Part shown: positions 12,220 to 24,200 of the stretch, piece by piece
How positions within the stretch are numbered: position 1 is the stretch's first letter
Layout: every line of letters starts with the position of its first letter
NCBI GenBank assembly: GCA_013368445.1
Contig: JAACJO010000070.1
Location: forward strand, 1-41,279
DNA from: Leucocoprinus leucothites
Taxonomy: Eukaryota > Basidiomycota > Agaricomycetes > Agaricales > Agaricaceae
DNA length: 41,279 nucleotides
Reading direction: 5' to 3'
Made by a program: the position numbers and the translations under genes
The notes under the pieces: generated by a model
The model's database searches: none
What the model was told of the DNA's origin: nothing
What the model saw: only the letters and a program-made list of their open reading frames with translations

Positions 12220-12659
12220 TCACGCCACGCCACACAATGTGCATCTACACAATAAGGATACAAAAAGGGCGTCCGACCCTTTCAATCTCAGATATGCTGG
12301 TGGTCGGTGCGGCTTACTCAGTGGGCGCTCATCAGCTCTTGATTCACCAGCGCTACTGTTGCCAGGGTTCACGGTCAACCCGCTACCCCAAGGCAGAGTG
12401 AAAGCGCCAATCCTGCAACGATACCACCTGCGATGATCCCAACAGATGTTCCTCCCGATTTTTCTCGATTATCGGAATGGGAGTTGCCCGTATTTGTCAC
12501 GCCTGGAATTGCGGGAGTAGAGGTCAAGCGATGGTAGTGAAAGGTGCGACAATGCGAGGGCACGAGACAAAAGGAGACGAGCCGGTCGGTGAGATACCAC
12601 GTTAGAATCCGCTCCACAACAGGAGCATCCTGGCGTGACGGCATCCATGTGTACCTCAA
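12220..12659 (-). pseudogene. Remnant of a single-pass membrane protein
   Basis: The minus strand encodes a Ser/Thr/Asn-rich stretch (TNTGNSHSDNREKSGGTS) followed by a transmembrane helix (VGIIAGGIVAGLALSLCLG). It then meets a stop at 12375-12377. A +1 frame continues as a plausible cytosolic tail (SRADERPLSKPHRPPAYL) to a stop at 12220-12222. This resembles the architecture of the first gene in the window, with a frameshift just after the helix. No intact extracellular domain or start could be rebuilt. An unrecognised short intron, or a short protein with a C-terminal GPI-type tail, is an alternative. Confidence 0.35.
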
Positions 12660-12730
12660 GTCTCAAGGCCCTAAGCTCAAGCTTGAAGATTCGAGAGATG
12701 GATATATCACCAATTGCAACACAGATTAGA

Positions 12731-14922
12731 CTAAGTAGATAAAATATATGGGAACATATCTTGCGCAGCCACCTCTCTCTTTTCTCCCCCGGTCCCGGTC
12801 AACCACGCCTGCACGGGATCCCAGTCATCAGGATCACCGAAGTTGTCCCAGACAAATTCAGGCTTTATCGCAACATTTCCCTCGTGTCCCAATAGGACAC
12901 GTAGCACGCCAAAGTAGTTATCATAACTATTCAGCTCGTCCAGATCCCACGTTTGACTCGTAAAATTGAAGTCGATGAGGACGACATGATCCAGCTTTGT
13001 GGAAGGATTAGTGTATAGGAGAATTTGACCACTGTGCCAATCGTGCTGAGTAATGTCCGCGACATCGAGAACCCGAGAAGCCTGGCGAGCACTGCGAATC
13101 TAAAGAAAAGGACAGCCTGCGTGATTGCCATTCTTAAACACTAATTCATGATTAGCATACCATCATGGCCTGTCTATCAGGGCTTAACTCTTGTGCGTAA
13201 GCCGAATTAAGAGACCACCCTTCGATGTACTCCATGAGAAGGCCGTAAAGAACCATCCCATTTGGCAGGGTAAACTGAGGATAGAACGTGAACAAATTGG
13301 TTTTGACGAGGTATGAGACAAGCATGGATATTCACCTGATGCATACCATAAAACAAAGGAAATGCAGATCCTTGCACAACTCGAAGTTTGTTGTAAGTAA
13401 AAACCTCGTTGAGGGCTAATATCTCGGCGATCAACAGCTGGCCTGATGAAAGAGGCACCTCGTTATCACAAAGTTGTTCAAGGAATTCTTTAGTGGGGCA
13501 GTCGAGTTTTTGAAATCTATCGTCAAACAATTTGAGGCAGAGAGCTGGAGAAGGTGCAGAGAGGTTGGTGCCATCAATTGAAGTGATCGAGCAACGGTAA
13601 ACTGTGCAGATGCCATTTTCTGAGCCTTCCGTTATGATATCGTCGACTTGAAGTGTAAATCGCTGGCTTTGCAAAAACAACTCCTCAAAACCTGTATTCA
13701 GTAGTGGGGATTCACGCTCAATTTCCTTGATATGGGCCGCTGTGTCAGGGGGAAGCTCCGAAAGATTGAGTGGGAAGATTGGATGCATATCTGGCATGGC
13801 CCGTCCAAATTGATTTGTCACAGCAGAGATTGCGTCGCCAGGATGAGCAACAAGTTTAGCGTATTCCTTTTGTACATGTTCGTGCCAGCGGAAGAACTGG
13901 AGTGCCCGAGCCCGATCTCGAAACAGTGTCACCAGATCAAAATCAGAGTGGCGTTGGCACCCAAAGAATACCTCTTCGTCTGAATGGAGTGGCTGGGCTG
14001 GGTCTTGGTGAGGTCCTTCCGGAAGAACTAAAGCGGGTCCATAGTCTTCACCGTCCAGGGATGGGATATTGATGAAATACGGGTCAGGGAGCTTGTCGTA
14101 GAGGTAGGCGGTAGAAATGGCTCTTAGAGCTAAAGGGGGGTTATCCGTCACTATCTTCTCGAAGCAGTATCCGGGGCGTCTGGCCGTCGGGGTCAGAAAC
14201 AGAACGATATCTTGGAGATTTGTCACAATGATAGATGGAACCGATGGGGTGTGCTTAAGGACTCTCGAGAGTCCAACTTTTACAGGAGGGGTGATCCTAT
14301 CCTGTGAGTCGAATAGGTCACCAGGCTAATTGGTTCGCCATCAGATATCTCATCCGTACTAGAAATAAATGATTCATTACCAATAACAATATAACTGGAG
14401 CAGTGATATTCCAGCGCTCGAAATCCCTAGCCTCAAACGTGAATCCATGGATACCTACAAATTTCGGGGACCTGGAATTTAGACTGAGATAGAGTTCACC
14501 TTCACCGAGTTCCAGTTGTACGAGTTTCATTGGATTATCTAGAACACCGGGACAGTGTAGCTGATTGAATATGTCAGGTATGGGGCTTAAGAGTATGATC
14601 AAATATTCGCTTGGGGAGAGACTACCGCGCGTTCAGCGATCCGAACGAGAAAACAAAAGAAAACACACTCAGAGGGAGGCGATGTTCCTATTGGCCAGGC
14701 TATTTTGCGTTTATGGACAGCACGAAAAATTTGTTGAAGTCTCCAAAGTACTGTTTTCAGGGCCCCGCGGGGGCTATTCTCGTATCCCTTCCAATGTGGG
14801 AGTGTGGAAGAGGCACCTTCGGAGTCAGACATAGGGAAAGAAGACTCTTCCAGCCAATGAGGTGGAGGGGGTACGGCTGTTGACAGAATTTGATGAGGAT
14901 TCTGGAAAGATATTGTCTGCAT
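12731..14922 (-). CDS. Atypical protein-kinase-like protein, paralogue A
   Basis: Six exons (14922-14669, 14621-14500, 14454-14381, 14325-13336, 13274-13161, 13099-12731) give 640 aa. About 370 N-terminal residues match no kinase fold that I recognise. A kinase-like core follows: a degenerate loop (TEGSENGICTVYRC), the N-lobe lysine in LCLKLFDD (K415), the helix-C-like AEILALNEVFTYNKL, a hinge LLMEYIEGWSL, catalytic-loop-like HDWHSGQ (D538) and IDFNFT (D561) in place of DFG. The loop Asn is Gln and the DFG Gly is Asn, so activity is uncertain; an unusual kinase or a pseudokinase are both possible. The exon structure is shared with paralogue B, about 0.5 kb upstream in the same orientation, pointing to tandem duplication. 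Start choice: the N-terminal block (PHQILSTAVPPPPHW) aligns with paralogue B. Confidence 0.82.
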
Positions 14923-14951
14923 TGTGGTGAGATAAATAAGAGTTCAGAGAA

Positions 14952-14959
14952 CTTTTATA
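14952..14959 (-). promoter_or_regulatory. TATA-like octamer before kinase-like gene A
   Basis: TATAAAAG on the minus strand, only 30 bp before the chosen ATG (14922). Either the leader is extremely short or the element is coincidental. Confidence 0.3.
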
Positions 14960-15407
14960 AGTGTGGCGGAACACGCATGCCCATCATTTATGTTCCCACA
15001 CTAATTTCCCAAGCCAGTAAACCAGCATTGGGATTGGCACATCTCAACGTTTTCCTAGGGTGTGGTTATTTCTTCAACTGAGCCTCTTTCTTACAACATA
15101 TTCCCGGCAGATACACGCGGTATGAAAAAAATAAACTAGCCTCAAAAAGGCCCGTCCTCGTCGAATACGCAAACATCCCTCCAAGCCCTTTATCGAATCC
15201 CTGCCCTCTCCCACCGACCACAACCTCAGCATTTCCATTTCCTCCTCCCCATTCGACTGTCGCCATTGAACTTCCACAATCTTTCGAATTCTCATCTCCC
15301 AACCTCGACAAATCACGTCACATCTGGGGCCAACAACAGCCTCGAATTATGCGCATCTCTATTCTCCGCAATACATTTGGCATCGGTAAAGCAAGCAAAA
15401 CGAGCAA
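14960..15407. other. Spacer between the kinase-like paralogues
   Basis: Holds the 3' flank of gene B and the upstream region of gene A. No further gene is evident. Confidence 0.5.
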
Positions 15408-17623
15408 CTAAGCTGTCAAAATATATGGAAACATATCCCTCGCCTTTATCTCCTTAGTTGCCTTTCCTCCTGGACCCCTAGAAGTGATAACATCCAAAGG
15501 GTCCCAATCATCCGGCTCACCAAAATACTCCCAAACAAGCCTGGAATCAAACCCCACTTCCCCTGCTCTACCCAACAACACACAAAGAAGTCCGTAATAA
15601 TTAGCAATATAATTCAACTTTTCTATTTCCCAAGTTTGTGTTGTGAATGCGAAATCGAGTAGGACGATGTGGTTGATTTGGGTTGTGGTGTTGGTGTGGA
15701 GGAGGAGGAGGAGTTGACCGTTGTGCCAGTCTTGTTGGTTGATATCGGCGATGTCGAGGATGCGTGATGCTTCGCCAGCGCTATTGATCTAGTAGTCGAA
15801 AATAAGATACATAAGTTAAAGATATCAGAAGAGGTGTATATACCATTTGAATCTGCCTATCCGAGCTCAATTCGCGTGCAAAACTCGAGTTGAGAGCCCA
15901 ACCATCAATAAACTCCATAAGCAAACCGTACAAGGTAATCCCACTATCCGGTAATGTGAACTATCATTCATTCAGTATTGAGTACTCGATGAGGGAATGC
16001 AGAGTTTACCTGATGTAGACCATAAAACCAAGGAATCACAGATCCTTGTACAGGCTCAAGTTTATCATCAGCCAGGGCTTCATTAAGAGCTAACTTCTCA
16101 GCAATCAATAACTCTTCAAACGACAGCAATACTTCGTCTTCTTCTTCTTCGAGGTGCGCAATATCTTCATCATCGAGGCTAACCAACTTTTGGAATCGAT
16201 CATCGAAGAGTTTAAGACAGAGAGGGGGAGACGATGTAATCGCTTGGTTGTCTATTGAGCTTATCTCGCAACGATAGACGGTGCAGATCCCATGTTCTGA
16301 ACCTTCCGCGATGAGATCTTGAATCCGAAGTGTAAAACCCTGACTTTTGTCAAAGGAGTCCGCGAGACCGGCGCTCGCGAGAGGTGATTCGCGCTGCACG
16401 TCTCTCACATGGGCGGCGGTGTGAGAAGGGAGGTCGGATAAATGGAAAAGAAATGTCGGTCTAGAAAATTCCGGCGGTTTGATCTGCCCGAATGGAGTTG
16501 TCGCACCGTAGACTGTATCTCCAGAACGAACGACGACCTTTGAGTATGTTTTCCGTACATAGTCGTGCCAACGCAACAACTGAAGTACCCTCTTCCTATC
16601 TCTAAACAGCGTGACGAGGTCAAAATCAGAATGACGATGAAAAGTCGAGAATACTTCTTCATCCGCGAGGAGAGGCTGGCCCGGATCTTGTGGTGGTCCC
16701 ACTGGGAGAATTACAGCATCATCGGGGTCTTTGAACATGGAAGGAGTGTTGAAGAAAACACGACCGGGGAGCGCATCCAAAAGAAAAGCAGTTGATATGA
16801 CTCTTAGAGCTAATGATAATTGAGTTGTTGTTATTTTTTCAAATGTATACTCGGGATGTCTGCGTGCAGGGGGTAAGCAGACGATGATTTCTTGCAGGTT
16901 TGTTATAATGATAGATGGAACGGCCGGAGTGGTTTCGAGGGCCTTTGAAAGAATGCCTTGAATGCGAGATGTAAGGTGACCATCCAAATCGAATAAATCG
17001 CCGGGCTATTGGAATTACGGTTCAGTCGTACTCAGCAGAGAATCAAGGTCTCTATCTTTCCTTACCAGAGCCAAGATAATAGGCGCAATAACATTGAAAC
17101 GCTTAAAGTCCTCCTCCCAAAACGTAAACCCAAGGACTCCTACTAGACCCATTAGCAAAGAACCCCAACGAAATTTATCAGAACACACCTTTGCAAACAT
17201 CCACGTGTACAATTATCATCGGCACATCAAGCACACCTGGAGCATGTAACTGATTAAATATATCAACTACAAGCTTCAACAAAGCCGTCGGATATTCGTT
17301 AGGGGAGAGACTATCCAGTCAAAATGCCACTACGTAGTAAGCGATCAGGGTGAAACGATGTACAATGAGAGGGTCACACACGAAGATGAAATGGCATCGT
17401 TTTCGACTGGCCAAGCTATCTTTCGTTTATGTACAGCCCGAAGAATCTGCTGCAGGTATGCAAGTACTCTTCGTAGTACCCTCGGCTCTACATTGGATTC
17501 TTTCCATTCGATGGGGGTGAACAAAGCAGTAGTTTCAGCTTGTTCCTTGGTTGCGTTTTCTGGCCACTGAAGTGGAACAGGTAGTGGCTCAGAGAAAATA
17601 TGGTGTGGATGTTTGAAGCACAT
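15408..17623 (-). CDS. Atypical protein-kinase-like protein, paralogue B
   Basis: Six exons (17623-17382, 17310-17189, 17142-17066, 17005-16010, 15960-15844, 15788-15408) give 644 aa with the same intron phases as paralogue A. Shared blocks include RAVHKRKIAWP near the N-terminus, HSDFDLVTLFRDR in the middle, CLKLFDDRFQKL (N-lobe lysine), hinge LLMEFIDGWAL, catalytic-like QDWHNGQ (D538) and LDFAFT (D563). The DFG glycine is Ala here and Asn in A; the catalytic-loop Asn is Gln in both. An acidic insertion (HLEEEEDE) follows the N-lobe lysine region and is absent from A. The protein has no signal peptide or membrane helix and is presumably cytosolic. It is intact by splicing and frame. It belongs to a fungal kinase-like group that I recognise only by pattern; substrate and partners are unknown. 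Confidence 0.83.
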
Positions 17624-17850
17624 CAGGCGTAAAAAGTAAGAGTTTTGAATTGAAGCGGTTAGATATGGTCAGGAACAAGTCTCACGCGATGTGGGGAAGT
17701 ACGCGTTGTTAATGTGTGGCGTCAAGTTTGACTTTGTCACAGTAAAAATAGGCTACAACTCATCACTGATACTAAACCCAATCCATCGTCATTCTACTAC
17801 AGATATCCAAAAAAACACCACCCAAAAGATAAATACCAACTACCCACACC

Positions 17851-19820
17851 TCACCTTATACTCAAAATCCCCTCCCTCGTCGAATTAACCCTCCCCCCAC
17901 CCTCCTCCACCCCAACCCCCTTCACCCCTCTCCTCTTCCCCACAGTTGTACCCCCTTCCCCACTCACCTCCCACACCCTCCAAAACTTCAAATTCTCATC
18001 CCCCGCACCCGTACAAACCACATCCCCAGCAGGTCCCACACAACTAAATAACACCCTCGACTCATGCGCATCCCTAATCTCCGCTACCCTTTCCATACTC
18101 GGATATGCATGTATCATAATTGAGTTTGTTGGGTACCCGTGTGTGGAGAGAAGTTCTTTGCGGTGGGGGGAGAAATGGAGAGATGTGATTTGGGAGGGGG
18201 TTCGGAGAGTGTGGAGGCGGGCGCCGGTGGTGCTGTTCCAGATGTTGATGGTGCTGTCGTTGGTCCCGCCTCCCGAGGCGAGGAGGGAGGGTTGCCAGGG
18301 ACACCATGCGAGAGCCTAGTTGGGGGGTTAGTTAGTGGGTTAGGGAGGGAGAGAGACGGGAGGGAGAGAGACGGGAGGGAGAGAGACGGGAGGGAGAGAG
18401 ACGGGAGGGAGAGAGACGTACTTTGACGGCCGCGGTGTGGTTTCGTTTTGTCCATTTCGCACTTCCTCGTGCGTCGCCTCCGACATCCCCGATACGACCG
18501 TCCCAGATGTTAACGACGTTATCATTCCCACCACTCGCTAATAACTCTCCATCCTGCCTCCACCTTAACCCACACACCTCACCTCCATGACCGAGTAATT
18601 CCATAACTTTATGTCGAGCCACACGAACATCATGATGCCAGATACTCCCATCCGCACATCCAGAACTCAAGATATGTTGATTCCACGACAAGACCGCTAC
18701 TTGACCATTATGCCCCGTCATACTACGCAACTTTTGTCCCGATTCGGTATCCCACAACTCTACTTCCCCAGTCGAAAGTCCAATCCCAAGAAACGCACCA
18801 TCATTCGAAAAATCCACTGAAGAGACATAGGAACCCTCCGGTGCACCCTCACCCAATTGAGCAACAGTCCCCGTATCAGCTTTCCACACATAAGTAGCTG
18901 TTTCTAGAGCGACTGCTACAGCATTTTGACAAGACCAGCTGAGGAGGTTTAAGTAGAAATCATCTACCATGCCTGGAGCGTCGAGAACTCTTTCGGGTTG
19001 GGTAGGGATTTTACGAGCTTTGGAGGTGGTTGTGCCTGTGGAGGAAGGGAGTGCTCCTGGGCGTTGGGCGTAGAGGGGTTTAGCGTATTCACGCTGTTGA
19101 GCGAGGGTGAGGTCGTGAGAGGAGGAGGGGAGAGGGGGTTGTTCGTGGTATCCGAGGATACGACGGTTTATGGGAAGACCGGTTGCAGCTGCGAGACGGG
19201 CAGTGTGACCTGGAGAGGCTTGTGTGGTTGTGGGTTGGGAGGTGGTGGTGGAGGTGTTATTGGTGGTGGAAGCGGAAGCGGTGGGGTTGGAGGTGGAGGA
19301 GAGGGAGAGATGGTCGAGAGTGGAGGCGAGTTGGGCAAGGTCGGTGTTGGATTCGCGGTGCGTGATGAATCGATCTCGGTGGTCTGCTCCTACGCGGTTC
19401 TAAACAGCCGTGAGTCAATTGAAGGGGGGAGTGCATTGAGGTAGTGTGTGTACGTACGGTAGCAGGTGTTGACCTAGAACGCTTAAGTTCTTGTTTAGGC
19501 GGTGGGACATAATCACGAGTGATCACATCCAAACGAGATTCAACGCCGCCTTTCCGAATCACACCAACAGGTTGAGGTGAAGCAGCACGAGAGCTAGGTC
19601 TCGATCTCGAAGCCTGGGTCGTCGTCAAGAAAGGATTGGCAGTAGTATTAGACGGTGTGGATTTCAACCCTCCTCCGCCTCCTCCCGCACGAGATGATTT
19701 TTTAGTGGGAGAAGCAGCGAGCGAGACATTGCTCAAGCCGGAAATGATAGAAGGTGTAAGAGGTGTTTTAGCCTCTGAACGAGAGCGTATGCGGTTGGAA
19801 GGTGTCTTTGGTGGAGGCAT
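17851..19820 (-). CDS. CDC20: CDC20/Slp1-type APC/C activator, WD40
   Basis: Three exons, 19820-19458, 19399-18422 and 18315-17851, give 601 aa. A basic, Ser/Pro-rich N-terminus is followed by a C-box-like DRFITHR (130-136; usual form DRFIPxR), a KRIL-like NRRILGYHEQPP, the LDAPGMVDDFYLNLLSW entry to the propeller, and seven WD-type blades with CDC20 signatures (YVSSVDFSNDGAFLGIGLS, LLGHGGEVCGLRWRQDG, LLASGGNDNVVNIWD). The C-terminus ends in Ile-Arg, the IR tail that docks APC/C. The product recruits substrates such as securin and B-type cyclin to the anaphase-promoting complex and is the spindle-checkpoint target. The DDFYLNLLSW entry and single-copy context favour CDC20 over CDH1, though I did not test this phylogenetically. 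It is transcribed divergently from the SPO7-like gene. The T in place of the C-box proline and the repeat-filled second intron are noted separately. Confidence 0.93.
18343..18417. repeat. Perfect 15-bp minisatellite, five units, in a CDC20 intron
   Basis: Five identical units (GGGAGGGAGAGAGAC on the plus strand) end three bases short of the intron's 5' splice site at 18421. On the transcribed strand this is a pyrimidine-rich array. The intron (18421-18316, 106 nt) would be about 46 nt with one unit, the usual size here. Confidence 0.95.
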
Positions 19821-19965
19821 TGTACTGGTGATAGGCCCAAAAAGACGCGCAGAAGTATATATGTTCAACTGCACGTGATGATGCCTCGCGTGGAACACGT
19901 GGTGGGAGAACCTGAAGGTCGGAGTGCTTACTTGGGTAAGAAACGAGCAGGGTTGGCTCTGAGGG
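19821..19965. promoter_or_regulatory. Divergent promoter, CDC20 / SPO7-like
   Basis: Only 145 bp separate the two start codons, so both promoters and 5' leaders must fit here. No canonical TATAAA octamer was seen. Confidence 0.55.
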
Positions 19966-21231
19966 ATGCCTGCAAGACCGGTGGCAGACCATGCGACGTT
20001 TAGAGATCTTAATATCTTTGAAGAACGACTCAAGGATACAGCTGCTAGTCTCCAGCGTAGAAAATCCAGATACCAGTGTACGTCCTCTCTCCATACTCAA
20101 GTCTTGGCAGAGCGCTGACGTACGCTTTGGGTAGTGTTTCTCGCTCATCTACTCGTGGTCATAGCTATCCTCCTCGTCGATGTTTTACTCCCGCCGGATG
20201 TGTCTATCGTTTCTATCCCGTATAATCTCCTGCTGCGATGGCTCTGTCCAGAGTTTTACACCTCTGATACCTTTGTCATTATTCATCCTTACTTGACTAC
20301 GGGTCTCTTGTTTGTCAGTGTCACGACGCTGGTGTTGTTTTTCGCTAGTGGGATGTACTCTGAAAAGATCGCTTATGCGAACAAGTGAGTTCCTCACTGT
20401 ACAGAATGGTTTCTCAGCTAATTGGTGGATGGTAGATATGTTCCGCATACGAATCGGACGTTAAGGTCATTTAATATGTATTTTAATACCCGAAGACCAT
20501 CACTCCGTTCAAAAGTCCTCTGGAACCCAATCTCATTCTTCTTTCCCCGTCCCACGCCCGAACCTACCACACGCTCTCCCTCTCCCTCCCCTTCTCCCTC
20601 GCCCTCACCATCTCAACCCCCTTCCACAACGACAACAAGCCGAACACGCTCCCAATCAGCATCCCGTCCCATACCCTCCATCCCACCCGCCACAAACCCA
20701 CGCGGTGAACTCATATTCTCATCTCGAGTAGAAAAAAGTTTTAGAGAGGGATATGAGAGGTATAGAGCTGCGTTTGAGAAGAAGAGAGAGGAGGCTGTGA
20801 GAGTTGTGAAGGCGAGAGAGAGGAGGGGAAGGTGGTGGTGGGTTTGGATGGATAGTTTTTTGGGGTTTGTTGGTCGCAGGAAGGAAGAGACGGGTGTGGT
20901 GAATGTTTCGACGCCGACGGTATTAACTCCGAGGAGTGGTACACCACCTGGTACACCCTCGTCCTCATCCTCAGTGAGACAGAAGAAAAGAGATAGGAGC
21001 GGTTCTCCCATGACGGGTCAGCCTCGGAACAGCAGTAGTGGGAAGGGGAAAACTCCAGGGCTGACGAGGAGAGTAACACCGGATGGAGTGAGTAGTGGGA
21101 GAGGGAGACGAGAAGAGGATAATGGGGATGGAGGAATGAGGATGAGGGCGTTGGAGAGGAGTTTGGTTGTTGGACGGCATGGTGCGTCGGCCTCTGGCGA
21201 ATCGAGTCGAGGTATGAGTCCGGGTGTTTAG
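19966..21231 (+). CDS. SPO7: SPO7-like regulatory subunit of the Nem1-Spo7 lipin phosphatase
   Basis: Three exons, 19966-20077, 20135-20384 and 20436-21231, give 385 aa. The N-terminus (FRDLNIFEERLKDTAASLQR) and RKSRYQLFLAHLL lead into two transmembrane segments (LLVVIAILLVDVLL and LLFVSVTTLVLFFASGMY). The family block YSEKIAYANKYVPHTNRTLR and FNMYFNTRRP follows. In yeast, Spo7 anchors the Nem1 phosphatase at the ER/nuclear envelope to activate the lipin Pah1, which controls membrane synthesis and nuclear shape. The C-terminal half is a low-complexity Ser/Pro/Arg-rich extension longer than in yeast, including a six-fold Ser-Pro run and a charged SRVEKSFREGYERYR helix. The start is the first Met in frame before the conserved block. 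A decayed copy of its 3' part lies at about 27.1-27.4 kb. Confidence 0.9.
20575..20613 (+). repeat. Ser-Pro coding microsatellite in the SPO7-like gene
   Basis: Degenerate TCT-CCC type hexamers encode an alternating Ser-Pro run. It lies in the non-conserved linker after the membrane domain. Confidence 0.7.
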
Positions 21232-24200
21232 CGGGTTTGGATTTGAGTTGTATGATAAGGTTTATTGACAAGTGTGTGTTTATAGTTTATTGGGAATGGG
21301 AATGAAAACTGATTCGATGCACAACGTTTTCCGGAGGGATACGAAATATTAATATCTTAATCTCTAGAACACTACGCATCAAATTCACTCCGACTACTTG
21401 TACGCGAACTTGGATAGTAAATGAATATCCAGTGATGTTAAGTAACTGCGAGTTTTCTTCCGACGCCGGTGTGGAGTGGGGCAGTACAGGAGTCCGACAC
21501 CCCCGGCCAGAAGGAAGGAATACCTGGGTTCAGGCCGACAAGCCCAAAGGCTCTCGGATTTGCCTTCCCTCTAGTCTCTAGTCCTTCCTCGTGTTGCCCG
21601 ACATAGCATCTCGTCGGCTGTTACTCGGCGGAAGAATTGAAGAGTGGTGCCATGTTCTCCCAAGTACTCTTTCTTCCTTTTTATTCTTTTCCCGCTAACC
21701 TCTTGGAGGATTGAAGAACGCTCAGTGGCTTATGTATCCCTCAGTCAAAAGAGGCTTCGTGTGTGTTTATTACCTCATCTTCCTATCTAGTTTGACCTGG
21801 TCTTGCTGTCGACATATTGGGATACCGGTCGTCGGAACCGAGGATATGCATTCGAAACCTGGGAGCTTAGATGTAGCCGATAGAAGCTAGTCAGCACTGT
21901 CACTGTAGCTCACCTGGTCGTCGTTTTGGGGGTCTACTTTTCGGGAAGGGATCTTTGTGTAATCTATGGACGCTTTCCAGATCCAGTGAGTACGTATATT
22001 AACTTATCTGGTTCTAGATTTGTGCTTTATTAATGGGGCCTTGTTGATACTGGCCGTATAAGAATTCTTTGATAGTGGCTTCCACTGTTTTGGCATAACA
22101 TTTTGTTTTGTTTTGTTTTCGCAGGACGTTGATATCGGACATATTGAGGATGTGAAAATTTTGGACTAAATAGGTGAGCTTTGTCTAGAAAATACTCGAT
22201 TCGACTTATGACTGATGCGTTTTTATGGTGTTCTGTGGAAAACCTTTATGAACTGCGGAAGATAGGGGGACGTTCGATGAATGGTTATCGTCTCGGGAGT
22301 CTATTATTGCAGCGGATCTTGGAGTAAGTGGTGTGCGTCTTGATTCAGTTTGAAGTACCCGTGTCGCCAAGTTCTCTCTCAGTGGCAAGCTCCAATTCTA
22401 GATGTCTTTTCCACGTCACAAAAAAAAGCCCTGACGTTCGGGTCGTTACCGTGATCTATGGCCGTCGATTAAAACGAGCTCGTCTGAAAAGAATTCCGAC
22501 AAAATCTGAACTCATGGAATTTTGTGTATTGGGCTAGTGGAAGGCCCTTGCGAACTACGGAATTTTAGAATCCAGCTCAGATCGTAACTATCCCAAGTTT
22601 ATGATTTTCGCTGGACACTTGTGGGGCCAGTTAAACTCTTTGTAGAGCGAGGTGAGCCGGTATCTAGCCTTCCGGTGTCCTCTTCGATTACTGAATTACC
22701 CCATAACAGCATAAATTTACGAGATTATAATCACTGGAACGGCCGGTACTACGGCGTAGGCAATGACGATGACCCAGACTAGTTGAGTACCAAGTACACC
22801 AGGCAATTAAAGAATCCTTACCCCCAATCCCTTTTTTTCAGTGACATACCCTTGTCTTGTACGCCGTGTGGTCCTCTTTACGGTGACTACACTTCTACTA
22901 GAAGCGCCATAAAACGCTGAGCGAGGTATGCTCCGGGATCCTAGGCTATAGCATAGAGCCTTCCGCCTCACCATCGTGCTATTAATAGATGCCATCAACG
23001 CCACATCCACGGCGAAACTACCAGCGTTCCAACAAAGTACGATTGACTGCGTGCATGGAAACTGGTTCCATTGAATACTGTTTCTCCGACGTAATCACCC
23101 GTGTAGCCCTGAGCCTCTTCACTGAGCTCTCTGACGAGGTTCTAGGTCCGCCACCGTTTGAATTGAAACGTTGTTACTAACCATTAACGGGACCTGGTAT
23201 ACCACCTCACCCAACATGTATCGCCGCTGTTCTATAGTGAGTACCTCGAAGAGTCTTTTTTTTTTTTTTTGAAACTCGCAGGCAGTCTCGGAGCGTTTCT
23301 TCTTTACGATGATTTGTGACTCAAGTATAGCGGACGATATTAAGGGAGCCACACACACGAGCTAAACGATCACCAGCGGTCCCTCATTCATACAGCTCCT
23401 AGGCTTTACGTTCGACTTCCATGCAGCCGATCACTACCCTCGATCTTATAAGAGTGACGTCTATATCTCGACATTGTGGTTCTGGAAAAAATCGCAGGAG
23501 AAGAGAAGCGTTGCCCCGTCTGGTCGTAGTAGTGGATTTGGATTCGTCCGGACAAAGCGTATCGCTGTTATACTATTTCCAGCGGCCGGTAAAATCGAGG
23601 AGTACAATGGAAGAGCCTTTTAGATTAGGAGATTCTCGTGGGCAGTTCTTTGGGCAAGTTTGTTGATCCCTTCATGCTACTATAATTGCTACAACTGACA
23701 TGGTGGTGGACGCTTTCTATTACAGTTGGATGCACCAATTATCCTCCTCTTGTGCATGTTTCAGACTCAGGCTAGTGCGCAAGATCTCTCCAGAGTTCTT
23801 TCAAGCTAGAATGTCCTTACGTGCTGGAAGGCAGAGTACCGAAGTCTTGTCGGTGCTCAAATATTGCAATACCGTTATCAACGAAAATGACTAGATTAAA
23901 TGCATCCTCAAATCAGGTTTAGCGAAAGTTGTCGTCTCCGCAGGATGGGAATCAAGGTCGGTGTTTTTCTCTCGTTACCTCTTTCTTCTGGACGTTTCAG
24001 CGTTGCACGAGACCTACTAACCCAAGCCACAGCCCGGGAAACCTAGGGCCGAGATAAAGTACTTTATCCACACATGCAAGCTATGCCGCGCGAGAAGTTA
24101 TGCCTTGGGTTTTTATGGAATGGCACAAATGACGTTGGTAGGTGGTCATTCGGGGATAGGTCTTGAAATGTACAACGTTACATTCAATGTACTGAATGTC

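Noticed and set aside
13207..14226. 339-codon minus frame as a complete gene
   Set aside because: It is only the large central exon of kinase-like gene A; the flanking exons continue in frame on both sides. The same holds for the 339-codon frame at 15968-16987 in gene B.
18139..18426. Plus-strand frame with RERDG repeats
   Set aside because: It is the antisense reading of the CDC20 WD40 exon and of the intronic minisatellite.
21440..21660. GC-rich stretch considered as a possible structured RNA or tRNA
   Set aside because: No cloverleaf, A/B box pair or convincing long hairpin could be traced by eye.
23256..23270. Poly-T as the tail of a LINE/SINE insertion
   Set aside because: No target-site duplication, reverse-transcriptase motif or Pol III boxes were seen.
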